Origin: Hyphomicrobiaceae bacterium
GTDB taxonomy: Bacteria > Pseudomonadota > Alphaproteobacteria > Rhizobiales > Hyphomicrobiaceae
Assembly: GCA_020442225.1 (NCBI GenBank)
Contig: JAGRKR010000527.1
Location: 1 to 6,749 of the forward strand
Direction of reading: 5' to 3'
Length of the DNA: 6,749 bases
Position numbers and translations under genes: made by a program. The notes beneath the pieces were generated by a model. That model had not been told where the DNA came from. It was given only the letters and a program-made list of their open reading frames with translations, and made no database searches. Below, piece after piece: positions 1-5,692 of the stretch (position 1 is the stretch's first letter; each line of letters opens with the position of its first letter).

Positions 1-123
1 GGCGCCGTTCGGCCCGATCACGGAATGCAGCGCCCCCTTCTCGACGTCGAACGAGACGTTGCTGACCGCCTTTACGGCGCCGAAGTGCTTGGAGACGTCG
101 ATACAGCGCAGGATCGCAGTCAT
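1..123 (-). CDS. livG: Branched-chain amino acid-type ABC transporter ATP-binding protein (LivG-like), N-terminal fragment
   Basis: This is the first 41 codons of a cytoplasmic ABC ATPase that would energise the LivH/LivM-like permease pair encoded just upstream. The translated fragment has the usual first beta strands of an ABC domain (xLRCIDVSKHFGAVKAV, then a segment ending in SVIGPNGA). It stops at the window edge inside the Walker A P-loop, so the GKST part, signature motif and Walker B are not visible. The ATG at 123 overlaps the TGA of livM in an ATGA arrangement, indicating translational coupling. AGGTGG about ten bases upstream is a plausible ribosome binding site. LivG rather than LivF is favoured because it follows livM directly and the N-terminus reads like LivG, but 41 residues cannot prove this. 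The gene is truncated only by the window edge. Confidence 0.85.
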   Translation of the reverse strand, partial: MTAILRCIDVSKHFGAVKAVSNVSFDVEKGALHSVIGPNGA

Positions 124-1073
124 GTCGTCGTCGCCACCTGCTTGGCCGGAGCCTTGTCGAAGAGCTTGCGATAGACCGTCTCGACGAGGCCGGCCACACC
201 GCCACGGAAGAACAGCACCACCAGTGCGAACACGACGCCGAGCACCAGCGGCCAGCGCGGCCAGAAGAGCGAGACGGTATCCTGCAGCCACGTGTAGAAG
301 GCGGCGCCGATGACCGGCCCGATGAAGCTCCCTGAGCCGCCGAGCAGCGTCATGAACACGAGATCGCCGGAGAACAGCCAGTGGATGCGGTCGACCGGCA
401 TGATCTGGTGCGCAAAGGCATAGAGCGATCCGGCGACGCCCGTGAAGGTGCCGCTGATGACGAAGGCGATCAGCTTGTATCGTGAGACGTCGTGGCCGGT
501 CGCCGCTGCGCGCTCCGGATTGTCGCGAATGGCCTGGAGGATGCGCCCCGTCGGACTGTCGACCACCTTCTTCAGGATCACCAGCGACACCAGGAACACC
601 AGCGCAACGAACGCGTAATAGGCCCACTGTGGCTCGACCAGGAGCGGACGCTTGATGTCCGGCAGCCCATCCTCACCGCCCGTCATCGTCGTCCACGAGT
701 AGGCGATGAAATAGAACATCTGGTTGAACGCGAACGTGATCATGATGAAGTAGAGCCCGGTGCGGCGCACGCAGATGAGCCCCACCAGCCAGGCGATGAC
801 GCCGTTGACGAGGACCGCCACGGGGATGGCGATGAACCCGGACCAGCCGAGCTTGGCGACGAGAATTCCAGTCGCGTAGGCCGCGATCCCGAAGAACATG
901 GCATGGCCGAACGACAGCATGCCGGTGTAGCCGACGAGCAGGTTTAGGGCCACGGCGGCGAGGCCGAGGGTCAGGATTTCCGCCGCCACCACGGGCCGTT
1001 GCAGGAACGGCAGCGCCACGATCGCGACGGCGAGGAAAAGAAGGGTCGGCCAGTTGAAGAGGGGTGTTCTCAT
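120..1073 (-). CDS. livM: Branched-chain amino acid-type ABC transporter permease (LivM-like)
   Basis: A 317-residue inner-membrane permease subunit of the HAAT/Liv family, expected to pair with the LivH-like protein to form the translocation channel. It is strongly hydrophobic, with several membrane spans between about residues 8 and 290. Family hallmarks are visible: LSFGHAMFFGIAAYATG at 53-69, TGGEDGLPDI at 131-140, a cytoplasmic coupling (EAA-like) loop around 173-193 containing AIRDNPERAAATG, and a glycine-rich LLGGSGSFIGPVIGAAF near 243-259. The length is normal for a LivM without the extra N-terminal region of the E. coli protein. The ATG at 1073 lies one base after the livH stop, with GGGAG about nine bases upstream, so translation is probably coupled. 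The C-terminal tail (about 303-317) is hydrophilic and unremarkable. The transported substrate cannot be read from the permease. Confidence 0.93.
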   Translation of the reverse strand: MRTPLFNWPTLLFLAVAIVALPFLQRPVVAAEILTLGLAAVALNLLVGYTGMLSFGHAMFFGIAAYATGILVAKLGWSGFIAIPVAVLVNGVIAWLVGLICVRRTGLYFIMITFAFNQMFYFIAYSWTTMTGGEDGLPDIKRPLLVEPQWAYYAFVALVFLVSLVILKKVVDSPTGRILQAIRDNPERAAATGHDVSRYKLIAFVISGTFTGVAGSLYAFAHQIMPVDRIHWLFSGDLVFMTLLGGSGSFIGPVIGAAFYTWLQDTVSLFWPRWPLVLGVVFALVVLFFRGGVAGLVETVYRKLFDKAPAKQVATTT

Positions 1074-1074
1074 G

Positions 1075-1965
1075 TCACCGGCTCCCGAACAGCCCTTGCG
1101 GGCGCAAGATGATCATGAGCCCCATCATGATGTAGATGGCGACATTCGAGGCCTCTGGCCACCAGATCGACGTCAGGCTCTGCACGATGCCGATCATGAT
1201 GCCGGAGACGATGGCGCCGACGATGCTGCCGAGGCCGGCGACAACCACCACCACGAAACAGATGGGCAGGATATCGGCGCCCATCGACGGCGTCAGCCCG
1301 AGGATCGGAGTGGCGAGGGCTCCGGCCAGCCCGGCGAGGTAGGCGCCCAGGCCGAACGTCAGCAGGTAGATGAGATTGATGTTGATGCCGAGCACGGAGA
1401 CCATCTCGCGGTTCTCGATGCCCGCACGTACCGTCGCGCCGACATTCGTACGCGTCAGGAACAGCCAGAGCACGAGCACCACCACCGTCGTCACCACGAT
1501 CAGCGTCAGCCGGTACATCGGGTAGACCACAAACCCGAGATTGACCACGCCGGACAGGCTCGGCGGCGCCAGCACGGAGAAGCCGACAGGACCCCAGATG
1601 ATAATGATGAGCTCCTGAAGGATCAGTGCGACCGCGAACAGAAACAGGAGCTGATAATCGTGGTGGGCGGCGTAGAGACGTTGAATGCCGATATGCTCGA
1701 TGACGAAACCAATCAGCACCACCAGGAAGGGAGCGAACAAGACGCCGATGAAAAACGGATTGATCACGCTCGCGATCGCCGTTCCCGTCGTCAGCTTGAC
1801 GATGGCATAGGTGAAATAAGCCCCGAAGGCGTAAAGCACACCGTGCGCAAAATTGGGAATGTTGAGCATGCCGAGCACGAGCGTCAGGCCGACGCCCATG
1901 AGGGCGTAGAGCATACCCGTGGCAAGGCCATTGAGCAGTTGGCTCGCGATGAGGAAGGTGTTCAT
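1075..1965 (-). CDS. livH: Branched-chain amino acid-type ABC transporter permease (LivH-like)
   Basis: A 296-residue inner-membrane permease of the HAAT/Liv family. The start chosen is the ATG at 1965 (MNTFLIASQLLNGLATGML). The frame stays open upstream to 2061, but that extension is hydrophilic, unlike LivH N-termini, and runs through a hairpin in the spacer. Recognisable features are the NIPNFAHGVLYAFGAY segment at about 35-50, a coupling loop around 173-193 (TNVGATVRAGIENREMVSVLG), the glycine-rich VVVVAGLGSIVGAIVSG near 239-254, and the common C-terminal ending ILRPQGLFGSR. The ribosome binding site for 1965 is weak (GAAG close to the ATG). It lies 131 bases downstream of the binding-protein gene and one base before livM. 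The weak start signal plus the hairpin in the spacer suggest lower expression than the binding protein. Confidence 0.92.
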   Translation of the reverse strand: MNTFLIASQLLNGLATGMLYALMGVGLTLVLGMLNIPNFAHGVLYAFGAYFTYAIVKLTTGTAIASVINPFFIGVLFAPFLVVLIGFVIEHIGIQRLYAAHHDYQLLFLFAVALILQELIIIIWGPVGFSVLAPPSLSGVVNLGFVVYPMYRLTLIVVTTVVVLVLWLFLTRTNVGATVRAGIENREMVSVLGININLIYLLTFGLGAYLAGLAGALATPILGLTPSMGADILPICFVVVVVAGLGSIVGAIVSGIMIGIVQSLTSIWWPEASNVAIYIMMGLMIILRPQGLFGSR

Positions 1966-1994
1966 CTTCGACCGGCAAGAGGGCTTGGAGGAGA

Positions 1995-2031
1995 ATGACG
2001 GTCGGTCGCCCCCCTCGGGGCCGACCGTCAT
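1995..2031 (-). promoter_or_regulatory. Intercistronic stem-loop between the binding-protein and permease genes
   Basis: The arms ATGACGGTCGG (1995-2005) and CCGACCGTCAT (2021-2031) are perfect 11-base inverted repeats. A further CCCC/GGGG pairing (2010-2013 with 2017-2020) can form inside, leaving a 4-base bulge on one side. The hairpin lies in the 131-base spacer after the binding-protein stop and about 30 bases before the livH start. There is no T-tract after it on the minus strand, so it is not a canonical intrinsic terminator. By analogy with stem-loops between binding-protein and permease genes in other ABC operons (malE-malF is the classic case), it may protect the upstream mRNA from 3' exonucleases or partially attenuate transcription. 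The structure is seen; the role is inferred. Confidence 0.7.
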
Positions 2032-2096
2032 CGCAACGGCAGGGGACCGCCCCGGCTCCAAGGTCGCGGAGCCGAGGCACTCCCGTCAGGTATGGC

Positions 2097-3335
2097 TCAG
2101 AACGCGCCCACGCCCTTCTTGCATTCGTTGAGATCCGCCGGCTGCGGCGTCGAGCTAACGTCGACGATCTCGGCGAAGTCGAACTTGTCCTTCATCTTGT
2201 CGGCCGGCTTGGTCTTCAGGACGAAGTAGGGCCGCACGGTCTGGTGCGTCCGCGCATCGATGGTCGTCGGGCCGATGAAGGTCTCGCCCTTGAACTTCTC
2301 CAGCGCCTCGACGACCTTCTTGGGATCCGTGCTGTTGGCCGCCTTCATGCCCGTGAGAACCATCGTCATGAGACCGTAGGTCGCGGCAGGGCCGTATCCT
2401 GGCGGCTGGCCATACTTCTTCGTGTAGTCGGCCACGAACTTCTTGTTCGCCGGTGTATCGATGGTCGGATAGTAGTTCGAGCCGACGATCAGATTGGCGC
2501 GCTGCTTGGCATCGAGCTGGATCAGCTCTTCGACACCCGCCGACCAGGACATGACGACCGGCTTCTTCGGCGTGAAGCCGAAGTTGTAGAGCTGACGGAC
2601 GGCCGTGATCGCATCAAGGCCGAAGTTGATCATGTAGACCGCGTCGGGATTGGCGGCCATGGCCTTGGTGATGAAGGCCGAGTACTCGCGGTGCCCGAGC
2701 GGATGGCGGTCGACGCCGACCACCTTGAGACCGTACTTGGGGGCGAGTTGCTCGACGTATTTCTGCAGCGTCCAGCCGAAGGCGTAGTCGACGACGAACA
2801 GGTAGATCGTCTTGGCGTTCGGGTTCGCCTTCTTGAAGACCTTCAGGTTGGCGTCCATCGCCGTCCAGGCGGCTGCGGCCCACATGAAGGCATAGCGGTG
2901 GCAACGCTTGCCGGAGATGTCCTCGGTGCCGCCGGAGAACCAGTAGACCACCTTGTTCTTCTTGGCGACCTCGGTCACCGCGAGCGCCACACCCGACGAC
3001 CACGGACCGATCACGGCAGCGGCCTTCTCGGTATCGATGGCCTCCTGCACACGCCGGGCGGCAATGGCGGATTTCGTCTCGCTATCCCGAATGACCAGCT
3101 TGATCTTCTTGCCGGCGACCGAGCCGCCGAAATGCTCGATGGCGAGACGCGCGCCCCGCTCCATCAGTGGACCCGTATCGGCGTATGGACCCGTCATGGG
3201 CACGACGGCCACGATCGGCACCTCGCCGTCGGCGGCCCGCGCCTTCTCGGCAGCCGCCCAGCCGGCCCCGATCGTCAACGCTCCGACCAGCGCCGCAACG
3301 CCAGGTCTTTTCCACGATTTGAGAATTCCGCTCAT
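2097..3335 (-). CDS. Periplasmic substrate-binding protein of a Liv/HAAT-type ABC transporter
   Basis: A 412-residue exported type I periplasmic binding protein (Peripla_BP_6-like) that would deliver substrate to the LivH/LivM-like permease. The N-terminus has basic residues, a hydrophobic stretch at about 12-29 and a likely signal peptidase site near KARAADG (about 31-37). The mature protein begins with the standard VPIVAVVPMTGPYADTG-type strand-loop. Further marks of the family are GARLAIEHFGG (61-71), AAAVIGPWSSGVALAV (105-120) and HPLGHREYSAFITKAMAANPDAVYM (211-235). The start at 3335 is chosen over the upstream in-frame ATG at 3389 because a perfect AGGAGGT sits five bases before it and the signal peptide begins there. 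Only two cysteines are present (145 and 405). The substrate may be an amino acid, amide or carbamoyl compound. The divergent amidase makes an amide-type substrate attractive, but this is inference. Confidence 0.9.
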   Translation of the reverse strand: MSGILKSWKRPGVAALVGALTIGAGWAAAEKARAADGEVPIVAVVPMTGPYADTGPLMERGARLAIEHFGGSVAGKKIKLVIRDSETKSAIAARRVQEAIDTEKAAAVIGPWSSGVALAVTEVAKKNKVVYWFSGGTEDISGKRCHRYAFMWAAAAWTAMDANLKVFKKANPNAKTIYLFVVDYAFGWTLQKYVEQLAPKYGLKVVGVDRHPLGHREYSAFITKAMAANPDAVYMINFGLDAITAVRQLYNFGFTPKKPVVMSWSAGVEELIQLDAKQRANLIVGSNYYPTIDTPANKKFVADYTKKYGQPPGYGPAATYGLMTMVLTGMKAANSTDPKKVVEALEKFKGETFIGPTTIDARTHQTVRPYFVLKTKPADKMKDKFDFAEIVDVSSTPQPADLNECKKGVGAF

Positions 3336-3340
3336 TCGAC

Positions 3341-3347
3341 ACCTCCT
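3341..3347 (-). promoter_or_regulatory. Strong Shine-Dalgarno site of the binding-protein gene
   Basis: AGGAGGT on the minus strand, five bases before the ATG at 3335. It is a full match to the anti-Shine-Dalgarno sequence and decides the start of the binding-protein gene. It is clearly stronger than the sites before the downstream permease genes, fitting the usual need for excess binding protein. Confidence 0.85.
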
Positions 3348-3396
3348 GACTACGCCTGACGGGACAGAGCCTCCCGCATTCGCCACCACCCAGCAT

Positions 3397-3413
3397 CGCG
3401 TCGCACGGACGCG
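3397..3413 (-). other. Small perfect stem-loop in the presumed leader of the binding-protein gene
   Basis: CGCGTC (3397-3402) pairs perfectly with GACGCG (3408-3413) around a five-base loop. It lies about 60 bases before the binding-protein start on the transcribed side. A second small stem, GCTGC/GCAGC, lies at 3449-3462. No known riboswitch was recognised, and both may be incidental in GC-rich sequence. Confidence 0.3.
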
Positions 3414-3567
3414 GCAGAGACTTGCACTTGTCGTTCGGTCACGTCCCCGCTGCTATTGCAGCATTCCCGAGCATGGGGCGACCGCAGGATTTGTCGTTTG
3501 ATTGATGGTGACGCGCAATTGTGCATCTGTCAAACGTGCCATTATGCCAGCCACGGAGACGCCGACG

Positions 3568-3579
3568 ACGCATATGCGT
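3568..3579. promoter_or_regulatory. Perfect 12-bp palindrome, candidate operator
   Basis: ACGCATATGCGT reads the same on both strands and lies roughly midway in the divergent intergenic region, about 22 bases upstream (minus-strand sense) of the CATAAT -10-like hexamer, so it would overlap the -35 zone of a leftward promoter. A symmetric site in such a place is typical of a dimeric transcription factor. No regulator gene is visible in the window, so the binding protein is unknown. Confidence 0.45.
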
Positions 3580-3649
3580 TCGCCCGGCCCTTGCGTTCCA
3601 GTGCTATTGCGCGACATCGAACGGAGTGATCTCTTAGGCCTTAGTGACT

Positions 3650-3681
3650 GGGCTCGGATCGGCCTTCGAAGGACCGAGCCC
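3650..3681 (+). promoter_or_regulatory. GC-rich hairpin in the presumed leader of the amidase gene
   Basis: GGGCTCGG (3650-3657) and CCGAGCCC (3674-3681) form a perfect 8-bp outer stem. Inside it lies the 10-bp palindrome CCTTCGAAGG (3663-3672), which can form a capping stem. An alternative pairing of TCGG at 3659-3662 with CCGA at 3674-3677 competes with the outer stem. A second hairpin, CGGCCC/GGGCCG with a five-base loop, follows at 3696-3712, just before the ribosome binding site. There is no T-tract, so neither is a normal intrinsic terminator. They could affect mRNA stability or translation. Resemblance to a known riboswitch class was looked for and not found. Confidence 0.5.
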
Positions 3682-3722
3682 GTAGCGAAGCGTGGCGGCC
3701 CGCTCGGGGCCGGCCTGACACA

Positions 3723-3727
3723 GGGAG
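3723..3727 (+). promoter_or_regulatory. Ribosome binding site of the amidase gene
   Basis: GGGAG lies nine bases before the ATG at 3737 and supports that start, immediately after the second leader hairpin (3696-3712). Confidence 0.6.
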
Positions 3728-3736
3728 CCGACGACC

Positions 3737-4453
3737 ATGGCCATCGAGAACCTCGATGCGATGCTGCAACAGGCCTTCGATGAGAGCACCAAGATCTATC
3801 AGGCGCGCGGCTTCCAGCGCCGGATTGGCTTCGGCAAGAAGCCGGCCATCATCTCGGTCGATCTCGCCAACGCCTGGACGCGGCCCGGCAATCCCTTCAC
3901 CTGCGACATGGAGAAGATGGACAGCGAGATCATCCCCGGCATGCAGCGGCTGCTCGAGGCCGCGCGCAACAACGGCCACGTGGTCGTGCACGTCACGACG
4001 GCCTACCAGAACACCGACCGCAGCGATCCCCACACCGACATGGGACAGTGGCACAACAAGATCCCGGTCGAGGCCGTCAATCTCACCGACGAGCACCTGT
4101 GGGCCATCGACAGCCGCATCGCGCCGATCAAGGGCGAGTGGGTGATGCTGAAGAAGCGGGCCTCGTCATTCTCCGGCACGCCGCTCGCGGGCTATCTGCG
4201 CTCCTGTGGCGTCGATACGATCCTCGTCACCGGCGTCACCGCCACGGCCTGCGTGCGCACGACGATCTGCGACGGCATACAGGACGGGTTCCGAACCATC
4301 GCCGTCAGGGAGTGCATCGGGGACCGCGTTCCCGGCGCCGTCGCCTGGAACCTCTACGACATCGACGCCAAGTTCGCCGATGTCGAGACGGTCGACACCT
4401 GCGTCAACTACCTCAACAACGTCGAGGGCTGGAACAACGAGCAGCCGGCCTGA
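3737..4453 (+). CDS. N-carbamoylsarcosine amidohydrolase-like cysteine hydrolase (isochorismatase superfamily)
   Basis: A 238-residue cytoplasmic enzyme of the isochorismatase-like cysteine hydrolase superfamily. The catalytic triad is intact: Asp42 (IISVDLANAWT), Lys139 (MLKKRASSFSGT) and Cys172 (VTGVTATACVRTT). Recalled from memory, the Arthrobacter N-carbamoylsarcosine amidohydrolase, which cleaves N-carbamoylsarcosine to sarcosine, CO2 and ammonia in creatinine breakdown, shares long blocks with it: RGFxRRIGxG near 24-33, DLANAWTxPG near 42-51, RASxFxGT near 141-148, and IGDRVPG then WNLYDID near 194-210. Triad spacing also matches (95 residues from Asp42 to the lysine region and 33 from Lys139 to Cys172). 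No signal peptide is present. It is transcribed divergently from the Liv-like transporter, so it may act on the imported compound. Alternatives are a maleamate or other N-carbamoyl-amino-acid or amide hydrolase. The family is near certain; the exact substrate is not. Confidence 0.88.
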   Translation: MAIENLDAMLQQAFDESTKIYQARGFQRRIGFGKKPAIISVDLANAWTRPGNPFTCDMEKMDSEIIPGMQRLLEAARNNGHVVVHVTTAYQNTDRSDPHTDMGQWHNKIPVEAVNLTDEHLWAIDSRIAPIKGEWVMLKKRASSFSGTPLAGYLRSCGVDTILVTGVTATACVRTTICDGIQDGFRTIAVRECIGDRVPGAVAWNLYDIDAKFADVETVDTCVNYLNNVEGWNNEQPA

Positions 4454-4483
4454 CGACCGCGGTGACGCGGCGCGACGGGCCGC

Positions 4484-5485
4484 CTAGCGGCGTCGGTCCA
4501 GGCTGTTGATGAAAGCGATGATCTTGTCGACGTCGGCGTCGGGCAGCACGAAGCGCGGCATGACGTCGTGCGGGGCGGCAATGCCACGCGTCAGCGGCTC
4601 GCGCAACGCCAGCACGGGGTGGCGTTTGTGTAGTGTCCGGAAGGGCGGCGCCTTTGGATTGGGGCTGGCATCGCGCGAGCCGATGGCATGGCAGGCCGCA
4701 CAATGCTTTGTCACCAGCCCCCGCCCCTCGGCCAGTACGCGAGCCGACTCCGCGGCGATCTCACCTTCGGCTTTCAGCCGCGCCAGTCCCTGCTTGGCGC
4801 CGATCAGGCTCGGATCGATCAACAGCGCCCTCCTGTAGTCTGCGACGGCCGCCGCCTTGCGCCCCAGCGCCTCATGAGCGTAGCCGCGATTGTTGTAGGC
4901 AAGCGCATAGATGGGGTTGAGCGCGATGGCCCGCGTATAGTCGGCGATGGCCCGCTCCATCTGGCCCGCGCGCCGATAGGCGAGCCCCCGATTGTTGTAG
5001 GCGCTGGCGCTTTGCGGGCCAAGGGCGATGGCCTGGCTGAAGTCGGCGACGGCAAGATCGAGATTGCCGCGGAGCATGTGGACGTGGCCACGCCCGTTCA
5101 GAGCGAAAGCCGAGCCCGGGGCGACCTTGAGCGCCGTCGTGAAGTCAGCGAGCGCGCCATCGAGGTCGCCGAGCCCTACGCGCGCCTGGGCGCGCAACAG
5201 GGCAGCCTGAGCGTTCGCAGGCGCGAGGCGCATGGCCTCCGTGAGGTCGGCGAGCGCCATGTCGAGCGCGCCGGCAGCCAGCCGGGCCGCACCTCTCAGG
5301 CGGAACGCCGTGGCTTTCTCCGCAGCCAAGTACTTGCCACCGACGATGACCGCGCCGCAGGCCTCCAGCCGCTGTCTGGGGTCGCGTGCGGTCCGGCAGT
5401 CCGAGAGAGCATCGCCCCAGGCCGGCGTTCCCACGGACCAGAGAGCACCAGCGATGCCGATTGCCGCGAGGGCGCGTGTGCGCAT
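4484..5485 (-). CDS. Exported TPR protein with C-terminal cytochrome c domain
   Basis: A 333-residue fusion protein, probably periplasmic. Residues 1-24 look like a signal peptide (MRTRALAAIGIAGALWSVGTPAWG followed by DA). A short segment with two cysteines (30 and 43) may form a disulfide. Five tandem TPR repeats of about 34 residues span roughly 58-228, ending in an extra helix to about 240. The C-terminal part (about 252-331) is a class I cytochrome c domain: heme-binding CAACH at 262-266 and a likely distal ligand Met309 in DVMPRF, ending in a typical helix (ADVDKIIAFINSLD). The start at 5485 is preceded by GAGGAGA at five bases. The same frame is open to 5890, but that extension has no signal peptide or RBS. 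TPRs mediate protein contacts, so the heme domain may be docked to a partner; the partner and redox role are unknown. Convergent with the amidase gene. Confidence 0.88.
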   Translation of the reverse strand: MRTRALAAIGIAGALWSVGTPAWGDALSDCRTARDPRQRLEACGAVIVGGKYLAAEKATAFRLRGAARLAAGALDMALADLTEAMRLAPANAQAALLRAQARVGLGDLDGALADFTTALKVAPGSAFALNGRGHVHMLRGNLDLAVADFSQAIALGPQSASAYNNRGLAYRRAGQMERAIADYTRAIALNPIYALAYNNRGYAHEALGRKAAAVADYRRALLIDPSLIGAKQGLARLKAEGEIAAESARVLAEGRGLVTKHCAACHAIGSRDASPNPKAPPFRTLHKRHPVLALREPLTRGIAAPHDVMPRFVLPDADVDKIIAFINSLDRRR

Positions 5486-5490
5486 AGTCT

Positions 5491-5497
5491 TCTCCTC
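5491..5497 (-). promoter_or_regulatory. Shine-Dalgarno site deciding the start of the TPR-cytochrome gene
   Basis: GAGGAGA on the minus strand, five bases before the ATG at 5485. Together with the signal peptide that begins there, it fixes this start over the longer open frame reaching 5890. Confidence 0.75.
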
Positions 5498-5564
5498 GAC
5501 CTTGGCCTTGCTACGGGCAGACAGGGTGTCCCGTCCTAGATGCCTCGTCGCAGGAGTCGCCCCC

Positions 5565-5578
5565 TTGAGGTCGATCAA
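5565..5578. promoter_or_regulatory. Candidate FNR/FixK-type binding site
   Basis: TTGAGGTCGATCAA matches the FNR/FixK-family core TTGA-N6-TCAA exactly; against the longer TTGAT-N4-ATCAA it misses one position. It is centred about 86 bases upstream of the TPR-cytochrome start. A class II position (centre at -41.5) would put the transcript start near 5530, leaving a 45-base leader. The -10 at that distance (CATCTA, 5542-5537) is poor, so the promoter is tentative. The site also lies in the upstream region of the divergent secreted-protein gene, about 120 bases from its start. Control of a cytochrome gene by oxygen-sensing CRP/FNR regulators is common in alphaproteobacteria; here it is inferred from the motif. 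Confidence 0.5.
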
Positions 5579-5692
5579 ACCTCGCGGCTCATCTTGTGTA
5601 CAGCTCAATCCGGACGCGCTGCCACATCTGCATTCGTAGAGCGCGGATGATCGCTCCGGTATCGCCGGCCTTTGCCAGAAAGGACATCGCGC

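Larger units (their letters stand above)
3336..3736. promoter_or_regulatory. Divergent intergenic control region between the liv-type operon and the amidase gene
   Basis: These 401 bases contain no credible gene; open frames crossing them lack ribosome binding sites and recognisable proteins. Both flanking genes start outward from it, so it must hold two promoters. Promoter-like matches are imperfect. On the minus strand there is TTGACA at 3533-3528 followed 17 bases later by CACCAT, and a good -10-like CATAAT at 3546-3541 without a matching -35. On the plus strand there is CATTAT at 3540-3545. Symmetry elements include a perfect 12-bp palindrome (3568-3579), a near-palindrome GCGCAATTGTGC (3513-3524), a 7-bp inverted repeat CGTTTGA/TCAAACG (3495-3501, 3530-3536), and small stems at 3397-3413 and 3449-3462. 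A 9-mer TGCTATTGC occurs twice (3451-3459, 3602-3610), which could be chance. Confidence 0.6.

Noticed and set aside
1054..1998. Long open frame (314 codons) on the plus strand opposite livH
   Set aside because: It is very rich in His, Asp, Glu and Arg, as antisense frames of membrane-protein genes in high-GC DNA usually are. It has no domain and covers a well-supported permease gene.
1995..3359. 454-codon plus-strand open frame opposite the binding-protein gene
   Set aside because: Composition is typical of an antisense shadow (Arg/Gly/His/Leu-rich) and no motif or ribosome binding site is seen; the minus-strand protein is a clear family member.
3536..3541. TGGCAC on the minus strand, resembling the -24 element of a sigma-54 promoter, attractive for a nitrogen-source operon
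   Set aside because: The required GC of the -12 element is not found ten bases after the GG; the bases there are AG.
3650..3736. Guanidine-type riboswitch upstream of the amidase gene
   Set aside because: The two hairpins lack the ACGR loops of the guanidine-II class and I could not find the conserved motifs of the guanidine-I class.
4467..4483. GCGGC/GCCGC stem between the convergent amidase and TPR-cytochrome genes as a bidirectional terminator
   Set aside because: The stem is only five base pairs with a seven-base loop and there is no T-tract on either side; such stems are frequent by chance in this GC-rich DNA.
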